A DNA stretch of 34,994 nucleotides. It comes from Verrucomicrobiota bacterium. GTDB taxonomy: Bacteria; Verrucomicrobiota; Verrucomicrobiia; Chthoniobacterales; UBA10450. The first letter of the stretch is position 1, and each line of letters opens with the position of its first letter. Below the pieces are notes generated by a model that did no database searches, was not told the DNA's origin, and saw only the letters and a list, made by a program, of their open reading frames with translations. Position numbers and translations under genes: made by a program. The stretch covers positions 1-34,994 of the forward strand of contig CADDYX010000007.1 in assembly GCA_902810735.1 (NCBI GenBank). The letters run 5' to 3'. This document shows positions 26,617 to 33,656 of the stretch, in pieces.

Positions 26617-28398
26617 ATGCTGAATTTGCGGCTCCGCTTATGCGGTGTTGGATTCGCAGCCGCGGCCACGCTGGCAACGGCTCACGCGCAATCGCCATCT
26701 CCGGCTCCAGCTGATGATGGTCAGTGGACGATGCCCGGCCGCAATTACCAGGCCACGCGCTACAGCGGCCTCGACCAGATCAACACAGGGAACGCGAAAG
26801 ACCTGAAGGTCGCGTGGACGTTCTCGACCGGTGTGAATCGCGGGCACGAAGCGGCGCCACTCGTGGTCGGCGACACGATGTATGTCGTCACGCCGTTCCC
26901 AAACATTCTCTACGCGCTCGACCTGAAGAACGGCGGCGCGGCGAAGTGGAAATACCAGCCGGAGCCTGCGTCAGCGGCGCAGGGCGTGGCGTGCTGCGAC
27001 CTGGTGAACCGCGGGTGCGTGTTTTCGAACGGGAAAATCATTTTCAACACGTTGGACGATCACACGATCGCGGTGGACGCGAACACGGGGAAAGAGATTT
27101 GGAAGACCAAACTCGGCGACATTAACCACGGCGAGACGATCACGATGGCGCCGCTCGTCGTGAAGGACAAAGTTTACGTCGGCAACAGCGGCGGCGAACT
27201 CGGCGTGCGCGGCTGGTTGACGTGCCTCGATTCAAACAGCGGAAAAACTCTGTGGCGCGCGTGGAGCACCGGATCGGACGCGGATTGTCTGATCGGTCCT
27301 GACTTCAAACCGTTCTATAAAAAGGATCAGGGGAAAGAGCTCGGCGTCAGCACGTGGCCGCCGAATCGCTGGCAGATCGGCGGCGGCACCGTATGGGGCT
27401 GGGTGACATACGATCCGGAGTCGAACCTCATCTACTACGGCACGGGGAATCCCGGCGTTTGGAATCCGGAGCTGCGGCCCGGCGACAATAAATGGGCGTG
27501 CAGCATCTTCGCGCGCGATGCCGACACTGGCGCGGCGAAGTGGGCTTACCAGATGAACCCGCACGACGAGTTCGACCACGACGGCATCAACGAAAATCTC
27601 GTGCTCGATCTGCCGATCAATGGCCAGACGCGCAAGGTGCTGCTCGCCGCGCAACGCAACGGCTACGTCTACATGTGGGACCGCACCACCGGCGAAGTCT
27701 TGTCGGCGACGCCGTTCATCCGCATCACCTCGAGCTTTGGCGTTGATCTCAAAACGGGCGAGCTCCACACGAATCCTGAAAAGAAGCCGATGACCGGAAA
27801 GACGGTGCGCGACGTTGCTCCGGCCGCGCCCGGCGCAAAAGATTGGCAGCCGTGCGCATGGTCGCCGCGAACCAATTTGCTCTACATCCCGCACCAGAAT
27901 CTCGCGATGGATTATCAAGGCACGGAAGCGAGTTACATCGAAGGAACTCCCTACCTCGGCGTGAACGTAAAGATGTACGCGAACGGCAACGCCAACCGGG
28001 GCGAGTTCTGCGCGTGGGACCCGTTCCAGAAAAAGAAAGTGTGGGCGATCCAGGAAGATTTGCCGGTCTGGAGCGGCACGGTCGTGACGGCCGGCGACAT
28101 CACGTTTTACGGCACGATGGACGGCTGGTTTAAATGCGTGAACGCCAAAACCGGCGACGTGCTTTGGCAGTTCAAATGCGGCAGCGGCATCATCGGCCAG
28201 CCGGTCACTTACAAAGGACCTGACGGCAAACAATACGTTGCCGTGCTCGCCGGTGTTGGCGGCTGGCCGGGTGCGATCGTGGCCGCCGATCTCGACCCGC
28301 GCGATCCGACCGGTGCGCTCGGTTTTGTGAACGCGATGACCGATCTGCCGCAGAAAACGACCAAGGGCGGCATGCTCTATGTTTTCGCGCTGCCGTAA
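26617..28398 (+). CDS. xoxF: XoxF-type lanthanide-dependent PQQ methanol/alcohol dehydrogenase
   Basis: This periplasmic quinoprotein oxidises methanol (or other short alcohols) to the aldehyde and passes electrons to a cytochrome c. In 593 residues there is a signal peptide (cut after TAHA, residue 24) and an eight-bladed propeller. The vicinal disulfide is C126-C127 (GVACCDLV). Metal ligands are E194 (GGELGVRG), N278 (GTGNPG) and D320, with the second aspartate D322 in DEFD320-H-D322GIN. That D-x-D is the mark of lanthanide-binding enzymes and is lacking in Ca-dependent MxaF. W260 (GGGTVWGW) stacks on PQQ and R347 (QRNG) contacts it. The C-terminal FYGTMDGWFK, GSGIIGQPVTYKGPDGKQYV and GGWPGA are XoxF-typical. 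It leads an array that continues with XoxJ-like and XoxG-like proteins. The exact alcohol range is inferred. Confidence 0.93.
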   Translation: MLNLRLRLCGVGFAAAATLATAHAQSPSPAPADDGQWTMPGRNYQATRYSGLDQINTGNAKDLKVAWTFSTGVNRGHEAAPLVVGDTMYVVTPFPNILYALDLKNGGAAKWKYQPEPASAAQGVACCDLVNRGCVFSNGKIIFNTLDDHTIAVDANTGKEIWKTKLGDINHGETITMAPLVVKDKVYVGNSGGELGVRGWLTCLDSNSGKTLWRAWSTGSDADCLIGPDFKPFYKKDQGKELGVSTWPPNRWQIGGGTVWGWVTYDPESNLIYYGTGNPGVWNPELRPGDNKWACSIFARDADTGAAKWAYQMNPHDEFDHDGINENLVLDLPINGQTRKVLLAAQRNGYVYMWDRTTGEVLSATPFIRITSSFGVDLKTGELHTNPEKKPMTGKTVRDVAPAAPGAKDWQPCAWSPRTNLLYIPHQNLAMDYQGTEASYIEGTPYLGVNVKMYANGNANRGEFCAWDPFQKKKVWAIQEDLPVWSGTVVTAGDITFYGTMDGWFKCVNAKTGDVLWQFKCGSGIIGQPVTYKGPDGKQYVAVLAGVGGWPGAIVAADLDPRDPTGALGFVNAMTDLPQKTTKGGMLYVFALP

Positions 28399-29320
28399 CG
28401 CCGGTGCTGTAGCATCCGCTGTCCTCAGCGGAATTCCGTTCAGCTCGAATGCGCTGAGGACAGCGCACTCTACAGCGGTCATTCTCATTTCCTGCGTCGC
28501 AAGCGCCGCATTCGCGCAGCAGGATTGTTGCGTCGGGCTTCAAGAGCCCGCGCCGGCAAACGCGAAGCGCATCCTGCGGATCACTTCCGATCCGAACAAT
28601 CTGCCGTTCTCAAACGAGAAGCGCGAAGGATTCGAAAACAAAATCGCGGAGCTGGTCGCGAAGGAGCTCGGCGCCGAAATCCAATACTCGTGGCGAGCGC
28701 AACGCCGCGGATTTTTTCGCGAGACGCTCAAGGAGAATCGCGCCGATCTCGTGCTCGGCGTGCCGGCGCATTTCGACATGGCGCTGACGACCCAGCCTTA
28801 CTATCGCTCGAGCTACGCGTTCGTTTATCGCAAGGACCGCAACCTGCACATCGGCTCGCTCGACGACCCCCAACTGCGGAAGCTCAAGATCGGTGTCGAG
28901 ATGATCGGAAACGACGGCCGCAACACGCCGCCCGCGCACGCGCTCGGCGATCGCGGAATCATCGACAACGTCGTCGGCTACACCGTTTACGGAGATTACT
29001 CGCAGGCGAATCCGCCGGCGCGCGTGATCGATGCCGTGGCGCGCGGCGACATCGACGTGGCGATCGCGTGGGGACCGCTGGCCGGTTATTTCGCGAAACG
29101 CGCGGGCGTGCCGCTCGAAGTGGTGCCGGTCACGCCCGCGGCCGATCCGAATTTGCCGTTCACGTTCGCGATCGCGATGGGCGTCCGCAAAGGCGACAAG
29201 CAGTTGCAGAACGAACTGAACGCGGCCCTGGCGCGCAAACGCGCGGAGATCGACAAAATTCTCGACGAATACGGCGTGCCGCGTGTTCCAGATCCACCGA
29301 AGCAGGTCGCGACGAAATGA
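28379..29320 (+). CDS. xoxJ: XoxJ-like periplasmic binding protein with a REP-derived leader
   Basis: The 313-residue protein has the two-lobed periplasmic solute-binding fold of quinoprotein-dehydrogenase-associated proteins (XoxJ/MxaJ type): RILRITSDPNNLPFSNEKREGFENKIA, ADLVLGVPAHFDMALTTQPYY, KIGVEMIGNDGRNTPPAHALG and DIDVAIAWGPLAGYF. XoxJ is thought to help load or activate XoxF. The signal peptide is VILISCVASAAFA, cut before QQD, but it is preceded by 33 residues. The only in-frame ATG/GTG/TTG is the ATG at 28379, inside the xoxF 3' end, so residues 10-33 are translated from a REP element (28406-28476). An unusually long N-region of this kind is odd for a Sec signal. The stop overlaps the cytochrome gene (ATGA). 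Confidence 0.85.
   Translation: MFSRCRNAGAVASAVLSGIPFSSNALRTAHSTAVILISCVASAAFAQQDCCVGLQEPAPANAKRILRITSDPNNLPFSNEKREGFENKIAELVAKELGAEIQYSWRAQRRGFFRETLKENRADLVLGVPAHFDMALTTQPYYRSSYAFVYRKDRNLHIGSLDDPQLRKLKIGVEMIGNDGRNTPPAHALGDRGIIDNVVGYTVYGDYSQANPPARVIDAVARGDIDVAIAWGPLAGYFAKRAGVPLEVVPVTPAADPNLPFTFAIAMGVRKGDKQLQNELNAALARKRAEIDKILDEYGVPRVPDPPKQVATK
28406..28476. repeat. REP doublet 1 (BIME-like), between xoxF and the XoxJ signal peptide
   Basis: A 71-bp imperfect inverted repeat beginning GCTGTAGC and ending CTACAGC. The left half carries the inner hairpin TCCGCTGTCCTCAGCGGA (type a). The right half, read in reverse, carries GCGCTGTCCTCAGCGC (type b). It begins 7 bases after the xoxF stop and is read through in frame by the xoxJ reading frame. 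It has the same a-then-b order as doublet 2. Confidence 0.93.
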
Positions 29321-29871
29321 AAACGCGCGTTCTCATGACGATTTGCTGTGCAGCTGCGCTGGTCAGCTGCAAACGTGAAGAGCGCGGATTCCGTGTCGCG
29401 CCGCCTTCAGCGGAGAAAATTGAAACGAAGTCGCTCAGCGACCTGCATCCGGCCGGCAGCTCCGTCGCGCCGCCGACGAAGAATGACTATCGGGAGAACG
29501 CTTACGCAGTCAGCGAAGGCGAGAAGTTGTTCGCCGCTTACAACTGCGTCGGCTGTCACGCGCACGGAGGCGGCGGAATGGGCCCGGCGTTGATGGACAA
29601 CAAGTGGATCTACGGCAGCCAGCCGCAGCAGATTTTCTCGACGATCGTCGAAGGCCGGCCAAACGGCATGCCGTCGTTCCGCGGCAAAATTCCTGATTTT
29701 CAGGTGTGGGAGCTCGTTGCCTATGTGCGGAGCATGAGCGGCCTCGGCACGAGCGGCGCATCGCCCAATCGCAGCGACGAAATGAAAGGCCCGACGCCGC
29801 CGAGCTCGATGCCAAAACAAACGCCGCAGAATTCGTCGCTGCCAAAGTCGGCGGAGAGGCCGCCGCCGTGA
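29317..29871 (+). CDS. xoxG: XoxG-like lipoprotein cytochrome c, probable electron acceptor of XoxF
   Basis: The 184-residue protein starts at the ATG overlapping the xoxJ stop (ATGA). It has a lipoprotein signal (MKTRVLMTICCAAALVSC; lipobox L15-V-S-C18), a linker of about 40 residues, and one class I cytochrome c domain with heme motif C77-V-G-C80-H81. A later Met (GRPNGMPSF) is the likely sixth ligand, followed by the usual C-terminal helix VWELVAYVRSMSGL. A Pro/Ser-rich tail ends the protein. The position after xoxF-xoxJ is that of the dedicated cytochrome of lanthanide dehydrogenases. The lipid anchor would hold it at the membrane next to the cytochrome oxidase encoded immediately after it. 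The name rests on context as well as on the domain; closeness to characterised XoxG was not tested. Confidence 0.8.
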   Translation: MKTRVLMTICCAAALVSCKREERGFRVAPPSAEKIETKSLSDLHPAGSSVAPPTKNDYRENAYAVSEGEKLFAAYNCVGCHAHGGGGMGPALMDNKWIYGSQPQQIFSTIVEGRPNGMPSFRGKIPDFQVWELVAYVRSMSGLGTSGASPNRSDEMKGPTPPSSMPKQTPQNSSLPKSAERPPP

Positions 29872-29972
29872 GCGCTCACCGCTGCTGTAGCGTCCGCTGT
29901 CCTCAGCGGATCCCTCGGATACGGCGATCGCACAATGCGCTGAGGACAGCGCACTCTACAGCAGTCGAATGA
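29868..29972 (+). other. Open frame crossing REP doublet 2 and ending on the coxB start codon
   Basis: A GTG at 29868 overlaps the xoxG stop codon (GTGA). It opens 34 codons that cross the whole of doublet 2 and stop at a TGA (29970-29972) overlapping the coxB ATG (ATGA). The product would begin with V/M-SAHRCCSVRCPQR. It is reported as a possible coupling frame or as a relic of the former xoxG/coxB junction, not as a functional protein. Confidence 0.45.
29884..29962. repeat. REP doublet 2 (BIME-like), between the cytochrome gene and coxB
   Basis: A 79-bp head-to-head pair: the left half GCTGTAGCG with inner hairpin TCCGCTGTCCTCAGCGGA (type a), a central spacer of about 25 bases, and a right half which in reverse reads GCTGTAGAG then GCGCTGTCCTCAGCGC (type b). 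It starts 12 bases after the xoxG-like stop and ends 6 bases before the coxB ATG, so coxB has no room for a Shine-Dalgarno outside the repeat. Confidence 0.95.
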
Positions 29973-30955
29973 CGGCGCTCTTGGCGATCAGCGAAATTCA
30001 ATCGGCACTCGCGCCGGCCGGTACGCAGGCGATGCGCATTTCGCAGCTTTGGTGGGTGTATCTCACCGTCCTGAGCGCGATTTTTGTGCTCGTCGCGATC
30101 GCGTTGTTTATCGCGCTGTCGCGACGACACGCAGTCGCGGAATTACCGGCGCCGCCATTCGCGCCAGGCGAGGCGAGCGAACGGCGCACGTCCACAGCTG
30201 TCACGCTGTGCGTGATCGCAACGGTCATCATTCTGTTCGTCCTGCTGTTCTGGGATTTCTTCACCGGTCGCGCGATCTACGCGCTCACATCAGACAAGGA
30301 ATTCCTGCACATCAAAGTCATCGGCCATCAATGGTGGTGGGAAGTGCAGTATCAGGATCCGACGCCGAGCAACGTCATGACAACCGCGAACGAGTTGCAC
30401 GTGCCGCTCGGCAAAACAGTGAAGCTAGAGCTGCAATCCAACGATGTGATCCACAGCTTTTGGGTACCGGCGATGCACGGCAAAAAGGATCTGATCCCGG
30501 GTCACCCGACGGTGCAGTACTTCCGCGCCGACAAGGAAGGAACGTTCCGCGGCCAATGCGCCGAATTTTGCGGACATCAGCACGCGCACATGCGGCTCGA
30601 GTTCGTCGCCGAGTCGCCGGACAAATACGAAGCGTGGCTGGCGGCCGCGCGGCAGAATGCGCCGAACCCGACAACTGCAATGCAGCAGCGCGGCCTGCAG
30701 GTGTTCATGTCGAACCAATGCATCATGTGCCACACGATTGAAGGCACGGCCGCGCGCGCGTCGCTCGGACCTGATCTCACCCACCTCGCGAGCCGCAGCT
30801 TCATCGCCGCCGGCGCGGTGCCGAACACGCGCGGTTATCTCGCCGGATGGATCGCAAATCCGCAGAACATCAAACCCGGTGTGCGCATGCCGCCGAATCC
30901 ACTCTCGAGCGACGACCTGAACGCGCTCGTCGATTACCTGGAGAGCTTGAAATGA
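29969..30955 (+). CDS. coxB: Cytochrome c oxidase subunit II with fused cytochrome c domain (caa3 type)
   Basis: The 328-residue protein has two membrane helices (about 27-50 and 76-98), then the cupredoxin domain. H162, C197, E199, C201, H205 and M208 (CAEFCGHQHAHM) make the binuclear CuA site, and QWWWEVQY (121-128) is the aromatic entry. A class I cytochrome c domain follows with C251-IM-C254-H255 and M307 as ligand. It takes electrons from cytochrome c in the periplasm and feeds subunit I. In relatives the conserved 'SALDPAG' segment (here SALAPAG, 12-18) is usually preceded by a lipoprotein or signal sequence; here only 11 residues precede it, the first 8 of them not obviously a signal. 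The REP doublet ends 6 bases upstream, so the original N-terminus or start may have been altered. Confidence 0.95.
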   Translation: MTALLAISEIQSALAPAGTQAMRISQLWWVYLTVLSAIFVLVAIALFIALSRRHAVAELPAPPFAPGEASERRTSTAVTLCVIATVIILFVLLFWDFFTGRAIYALTSDKEFLHIKVIGHQWWWEVQYQDPTPSNVMTTANELHVPLGKTVKLELQSNDVIHSFWVPAMHGKKDLIPGHPTVQYFRADKEGTFRGQCAEFCGHQHAHMRLEFVAESPDKYEAWLAAARQNAPNPTTAMQQRGLQVFMSNQCIMCHTIEGTAARASLGPDLTHLASRSFIAAGAVPNTRGYLAGWIANPQNIKPGVRMPPNPLSSDDLNALVDYLESLK

Positions 30956-30964
30956 AAACCGGCG
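30940..30964 (+). other. Relic of the ancestral coxA translation start
   Basis: GGAG (30940-30943), 8 bases, then ATGAAAACCGGCG (30952-30964) lies across the coxB stop codon as an ATGA overlap. The true coxA start shows GGAG, 8 bases, GTGAAAGCCGGCG (31656-31680). The element length is identical and 11 of the last 13 bases match, while the 8-base spacer does not align without a gap. This looks like the original, coupled coxA start, separated from its gene by the RAYT/REP insertion. Confidence 0.55.
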
Positions 30965-30976
30965 TTCACTCACCGT

Positions 30977-31040
30977 GCTGTAGCGTGCGTTGTCCTCAGC
31001 GCAGTTGCGCGGAGTCCGCTGAGACAGCGGACGCTACAGC
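30977..31040. repeat. REP doublet 3 (BIME-like), left flank of the RAYT gene
   Basis: A 64-bp head-to-head pair starting 21 bases after the coxB stop. The order is opposite to doublets 1 and 2. The left half is type b (GCTGTAGCGTGCGTTGTC then CTCAGCGCA), and the right half is type a in reverse (TCCGCTGAGACAGCGGACGC), with one base missing in the TCCT loop. This is the most degenerate of the four copies. Confidence 0.93.
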
Positions 31041-31059
31041 ATCGGTCGGCAGCACAGCG

Positions 31060-31566
31060 TCACGCGCGATCGATTACGACGATTTCGCCTGCGTACGGCC
31101 AATCGTCGGCTTGTCTCACAACCCCCGCGCGCACGGGATTGTCGCGCACGTAGTTCCATTTCTCTCGATAGCTCTCGTCGCTCCGCAGCAAGTGGTCGTG
31201 AAATCCAGGTTGCCAGAACGAGCGCAGCTTCTGGCCAGCCATGGCACCCGCGCACTGAGCGGCAGCTCTGAGCGGCACGTCCAAATGCCGCTTCAGACCT
31301 TTAACCCAGTCGCTCAGCCTGACACGGCTTCCGACGCCGAGTCTGACAAACAAATGGACGTGGTCGGGCATGATGACGTAGCGGCCGACCGCCATTTCGA
31401 ACTCAGACGCGCGCCGGCAATACTCAACGAAAGCACGGTGCACTTCATCAGTGGCAAGGAATCGCTGCCGCTGAAACGTATTGAAGGTCACGAAGAAGAG
31501 CGGCGCGTTGAAACGCTGAAAAATCAGCCCGAGCCGCGGCGGTTTACCCTTAACTTTCCGCTGCAC
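31060..31566 (-). CDS. REP-associated tyrosine transposase (RAYT, Y1_Tnp/IS200-like)
   Basis: The 168-residue protein, counted from a GTG at 31566, has the Y1 transposase fold. H69-V-H71 is in MPDHVHLFVRLG, the HUH metal site. Further on come LKRHL, SFWQPGFHDHLLRSDESY and Y139 in KWNYVRDNPVRAGVV, the catalytic tyrosine helix typical of RAYTs and distinct from the insertion-sequence IS200 group. It would nick single-stranded REP hairpins. The frame continues upstream through doublet 4 without a good start, so the GTG right after the repeat is chosen. It is flanked by REP doublets on both sides, as is usual for this family, and lies antisense to the cox genes. It appears intact. The exact start is uncertain by a few codons. 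Confidence 0.9.
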   Translation of the reverse strand: MQRKVKGKPPRLGLIFQRFNAPLFFVTFNTFQRQRFLATDEVHRAFVEYCRRASEFEMAVGRYVIMPDHVHLFVRLGVGSRVRLSDWVKGLKRHLDVPLRAAAQCAGAMAGQKLRSFWQPGFHDHLLRSDESYREKWNYVRDNPVRAGVVRQADDWPYAGEIVVIDRA

Positions 31567-31573
31567 GACGACC

Positions 31574-31641
31574 GTTGTAGCGTGCGCTGTCCTCAGCGCA
31601 TATCGGATTTTCGTTCCGCTGAGGACAGCGGACGCTACAGC
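31574..31641. repeat. REP doublet 4 (BIME-like), right flank of the RAYT gene
   Basis: A 68-bp head-to-head pair in b-then-a order: the left half GTTGTAGCGTGCGCTGTCCT followed by CAGCGCA, and the right half in reverse GCTGTAGCG with the hairpin TCCGCTGTCCTCAGCGGA. It lies 8 bases upstream of the RAYT start and 14 bases before the coxA Shine-Dalgarno. With doublet 3 it brackets the transposase. Confidence 0.95.
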
Positions 31642-31655
31642 ACGTCTCGCGCGAC

Positions 31656-31660
31656 GGAGG
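31656..31660 (+). promoter_or_regulatory. Shine-Dalgarno that fixes the GTG start of coxA
   Basis: GGAGG ends 7 bases before GTG (31668) and lies just after REP doublet 4. It supports the GTG as start, as no ATG lies near and the first conserved part of subunit I begins about 30 residues later. Confidence 0.75.
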
Positions 31661-31667
31661 TTCGATC

Positions 31668-33656
31668 GTGAAAGCCGGCGCTGTTGCGCGCGAGGCGGTG
31701 ATTTCGGCCGAGGAAGATCAGCGCGTCCATCGCGAGCTCGATCTGACGTGGCGACGGCGGCCGGGACTGCTCGGCTGGCTCGAGACGACAAACCACAAGG
31801 ACATTGCGATCCGTTACATCATCACCGCGTTCATTTTTTTCCTGCTCGCCGGAATTCTCGCCGCATTGATGCGCATCCAGCTCGCCTTTCCCGAAAACCA
31901 CTTCATCGGGCCCGATCTCTACAATCAATTCTTCACCGTCCACGGCACGACGATGATGTTCCTGTTCGCGGTGCCGATGATGGAAGCGATCGGCCTTTAC
32001 TTCGTGCCGCTGATGGTCGGCACGCGCAACGTGTCCTTCCCGCGGCTGAACGCGTTCGGTTACTACGTCTATCTTGCCGGCGGCATTCTGCTCTACGCGG
32101 GCTTGTTCCTGAACATCGGGCCGGACACCGGCTGGTTCTCGTACGTGCCGCTCGCCGGCCCGCAGTTTTCGCCGGGCAAACGCGTGGATTTCTGGGCGCA
32201 AATGATCACGCTGACGGAAATCGCGGCGCTGGTCGGCGCGGTGGAAATCATCACGACGGTTTTCAAACAGCGCGCCGTCGGCATGTCGCTCAATCGCATC
32301 CCGCTCTTCGTCTGGGCGATGGTGGTGCAGTCGTTCATGGTGATCTTCGCGATGCCCGCGGTGATGCTCGCGAGCAGCTATCTCGCGGCGGATCGCCTGG
32401 CGCACGTCAATACACACTTCTTCAATCCCGCGGAAGGCGGCGACGCGCTGCTCTACCAGCACATCTTCTGGTTCTTCGGACACCCCGAAGTCTACATCAT
32501 CTTCATTCCCGCGACGGGATTCGTCTCGACAATTATCCCGACGTTCGCGCGCCGCAAAATTTTTGGCTACACGCCGCTCGTTCTCGCGCTGATCACGACC
32601 GCGTTCATCGGCTTCGGGCTGTGGGTGCACCACATGTTTGCCACGCCAGTGCCGGACCTCGGCCAAAGCTTTTTTACCGCGGCGAGCATGATCATCGCGA
32701 TTCCGAGCGGCATCCAAATCTTCTGCTGGATCGCGACGCTCTGGGGCGGCAAACCGTGGCTGAAAACGCCGCTGCTCTGGGTCGGCGGCTTCGTGCTGAT
32801 TTTTGTCCTCGGCGGACTGAGCGGCATCATGCTCGCCTCGGTGCCGATCGATCTGCAGGTGCACGACACCTATTTCGTCGTTGCGCATTTCCATTACGTG
32901 CTGATCGGCGGCGCGGTCTTTCCGCTCTTTGGCGCGTTCTATTATTGGTTCCCAAAATGGACCGGCCGCATGCTGAGCGAGTCGTTAGGCCAGCTGAATT
33001 TCTGGCTCTTCTTTATCGGATTTAACCTGACGTTTTTCCCGATGCATACGCTCGGTCTGCACGGCATGACGCGCCGCATTTACACCTACGTGCCGGAGAC
33101 TGGCTGGGGCCAGATGAACCTGCTCGCGTCAATCGGCGCCGGCGTCATTGGCCTCAGCGTGCTGACGTTCATCACGAACGTGTTGATCAGCCGAAAACGC
33201 GGCGCGCTCGCCGGTGATAATCCATGGGGCGCGTCGACGCTTGAATGGGCAACGCTCTCGCCGCCGCCGAGCTACAACTTCCTTTACCTGCCGACGGTGC
33301 ACGGCCGCGACGCATTGTGGGACCAGGCCGTGATCTCGCCTGTAATCACCGGCCTCAGCACGGAAAAGCGCGAGGTCTTGAACACGACAATGCTCGAAGC
33401 CGCGCCGGATCATCGCTACGAGATGGTCGGCGATTCGATTTATCCGCTGCTGCTCGCGCTCGCCGTCGGCCTGACGTTTACGTGCGGCATCTTCAACGCG
33501 TGGGCATTCCCGATCGGCGCGTTGTTCGCGTTGCTCGCGCTGATCCCGTGGTTCTGGAGCGGCACGGAAACGAAGAAGCAACAGACCGACAAAGCCGACA
33601 AACCGCAGAGCGCGCTCGATCTGCCGCCGTCCTTTGCGCCGTCGGAAATCACATGA
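31668..33656 (+). CDS. coxA: Cytochrome c oxidase subunit I (A-type heme-copper oxidase)
   Basis: The 662-residue protein is the catalytic, twelve-helix core of the terminal oxidase that reduces O2 to water and pumps protons. H92 (FTVHGTTMMF) and H409 would ligate the low-spin heme, and H407 (VVAHFHYVL) the heme a3. CuB is held by H272, H321 and H322 (WVHHMFATP). E274 and Y276 in WFFGHPEVYIIFIP give the A-family proton path and the His-Tyr crosslink. The Pro-rich segment TLEWATLSPPPSYNF is typical of the caa3-like branch. The C-terminus has two extra helices and a charged tail. It begins with GTG at 31668 after GGAGG. Its stop overlaps coxC (ATGA). The RAYT composite separates it from coxB, with which it was probably once coupled. 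Confidence 0.97.
   Translation: MKAGAVAREAVISAEEDQRVHRELDLTWRRRPGLLGWLETTNHKDIAIRYIITAFIFFLLAGILAALMRIQLAFPENHFIGPDLYNQFFTVHGTTMMFLFAVPMMEAIGLYFVPLMVGTRNVSFPRLNAFGYYVYLAGGILLYAGLFLNIGPDTGWFSYVPLAGPQFSPGKRVDFWAQMITLTEIAALVGAVEIITTVFKQRAVGMSLNRIPLFVWAMVVQSFMVIFAMPAVMLASSYLAADRLAHVNTHFFNPAEGGDALLYQHIFWFFGHPEVYIIFIPATGFVSTIIPTFARRKIFGYTPLVLALITTAFIGFGLWVHHMFATPVPDLGQSFFTAASMIIAIPSGIQIFCWIATLWGGKPWLKTPLLWVGGFVLIFVLGGLSGIMLASVPIDLQVHDTYFVVAHFHYVLIGGAVFPLFGAFYYWFPKWTGRMLSESLGQLNFWLFFIGFNLTFFPMHTLGLHGMTRRIYTYVPETGWGQMNLLASIGAGVIGLSVLTFITNVLISRKRGALAGDNPWGASTLEWATLSPPPSYNFLYLPTVHGRDALWDQAVISPVITGLSTEKREVLNTTMLEAAPDHRYEMVGDSIYPLLLALAVGLTFTCGIFNAWAFPIGALFALLALIPWFWSGTETKKQQTDKADKPQSALDLPPSFAPSEIT

Larger units (their letters stand above)
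30977..31641. mobile_element. REP-RAYT-REP composite inserted between coxB and coxA
   Basis: A 665-bp unit made of doublet 3, a RAYT gene on the minus strand, and doublet 4. Both doublets have the same b-then-a order, so the unit is flanked by direct copies of an inverted repeat. RAYTs are domesticated single-copy Y1 transposases thought to move REP sequences and not themselves to jump freely. Here the gene sits in the middle of an essential-type operon, in antisense. A relic of the coxA start on its left side marks the insertion. Confidence 0.85.
30952..31671 (+). other. Open frame antisense to RAYT, from the coxB stop to the coxA start
   Basis: From the ATG at 30952 (ATGA with the coxB stop) 239 codons are open through doublet 3, the complete antisense of the RAYT gene and doublet 4. 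They stop at a TGA (31669-31671) that overlaps the coxA GTG start (GTGA). High GC makes antisense frames common, so chance is possible. The exact matching of both ends is the point of interest. No homologous protein is proposed. Confidence 0.35.

Noticed and set aside
27232-28488. Long minus-strand open frame (418 codons) across xoxF
   Set aside because: It is the antisense shadow of a clear XoxF gene. The translation is rich in Arg/His with no domain, as expected in GC-rich DNA. The same holds for the 419-codon frame antisense to coxA (31635-32894).
28406-31641. The four repeats as a CRISPR array
   Set aside because: The copies are palindromic doublets separated by whole genes, with no regular spacers and no cas genes.
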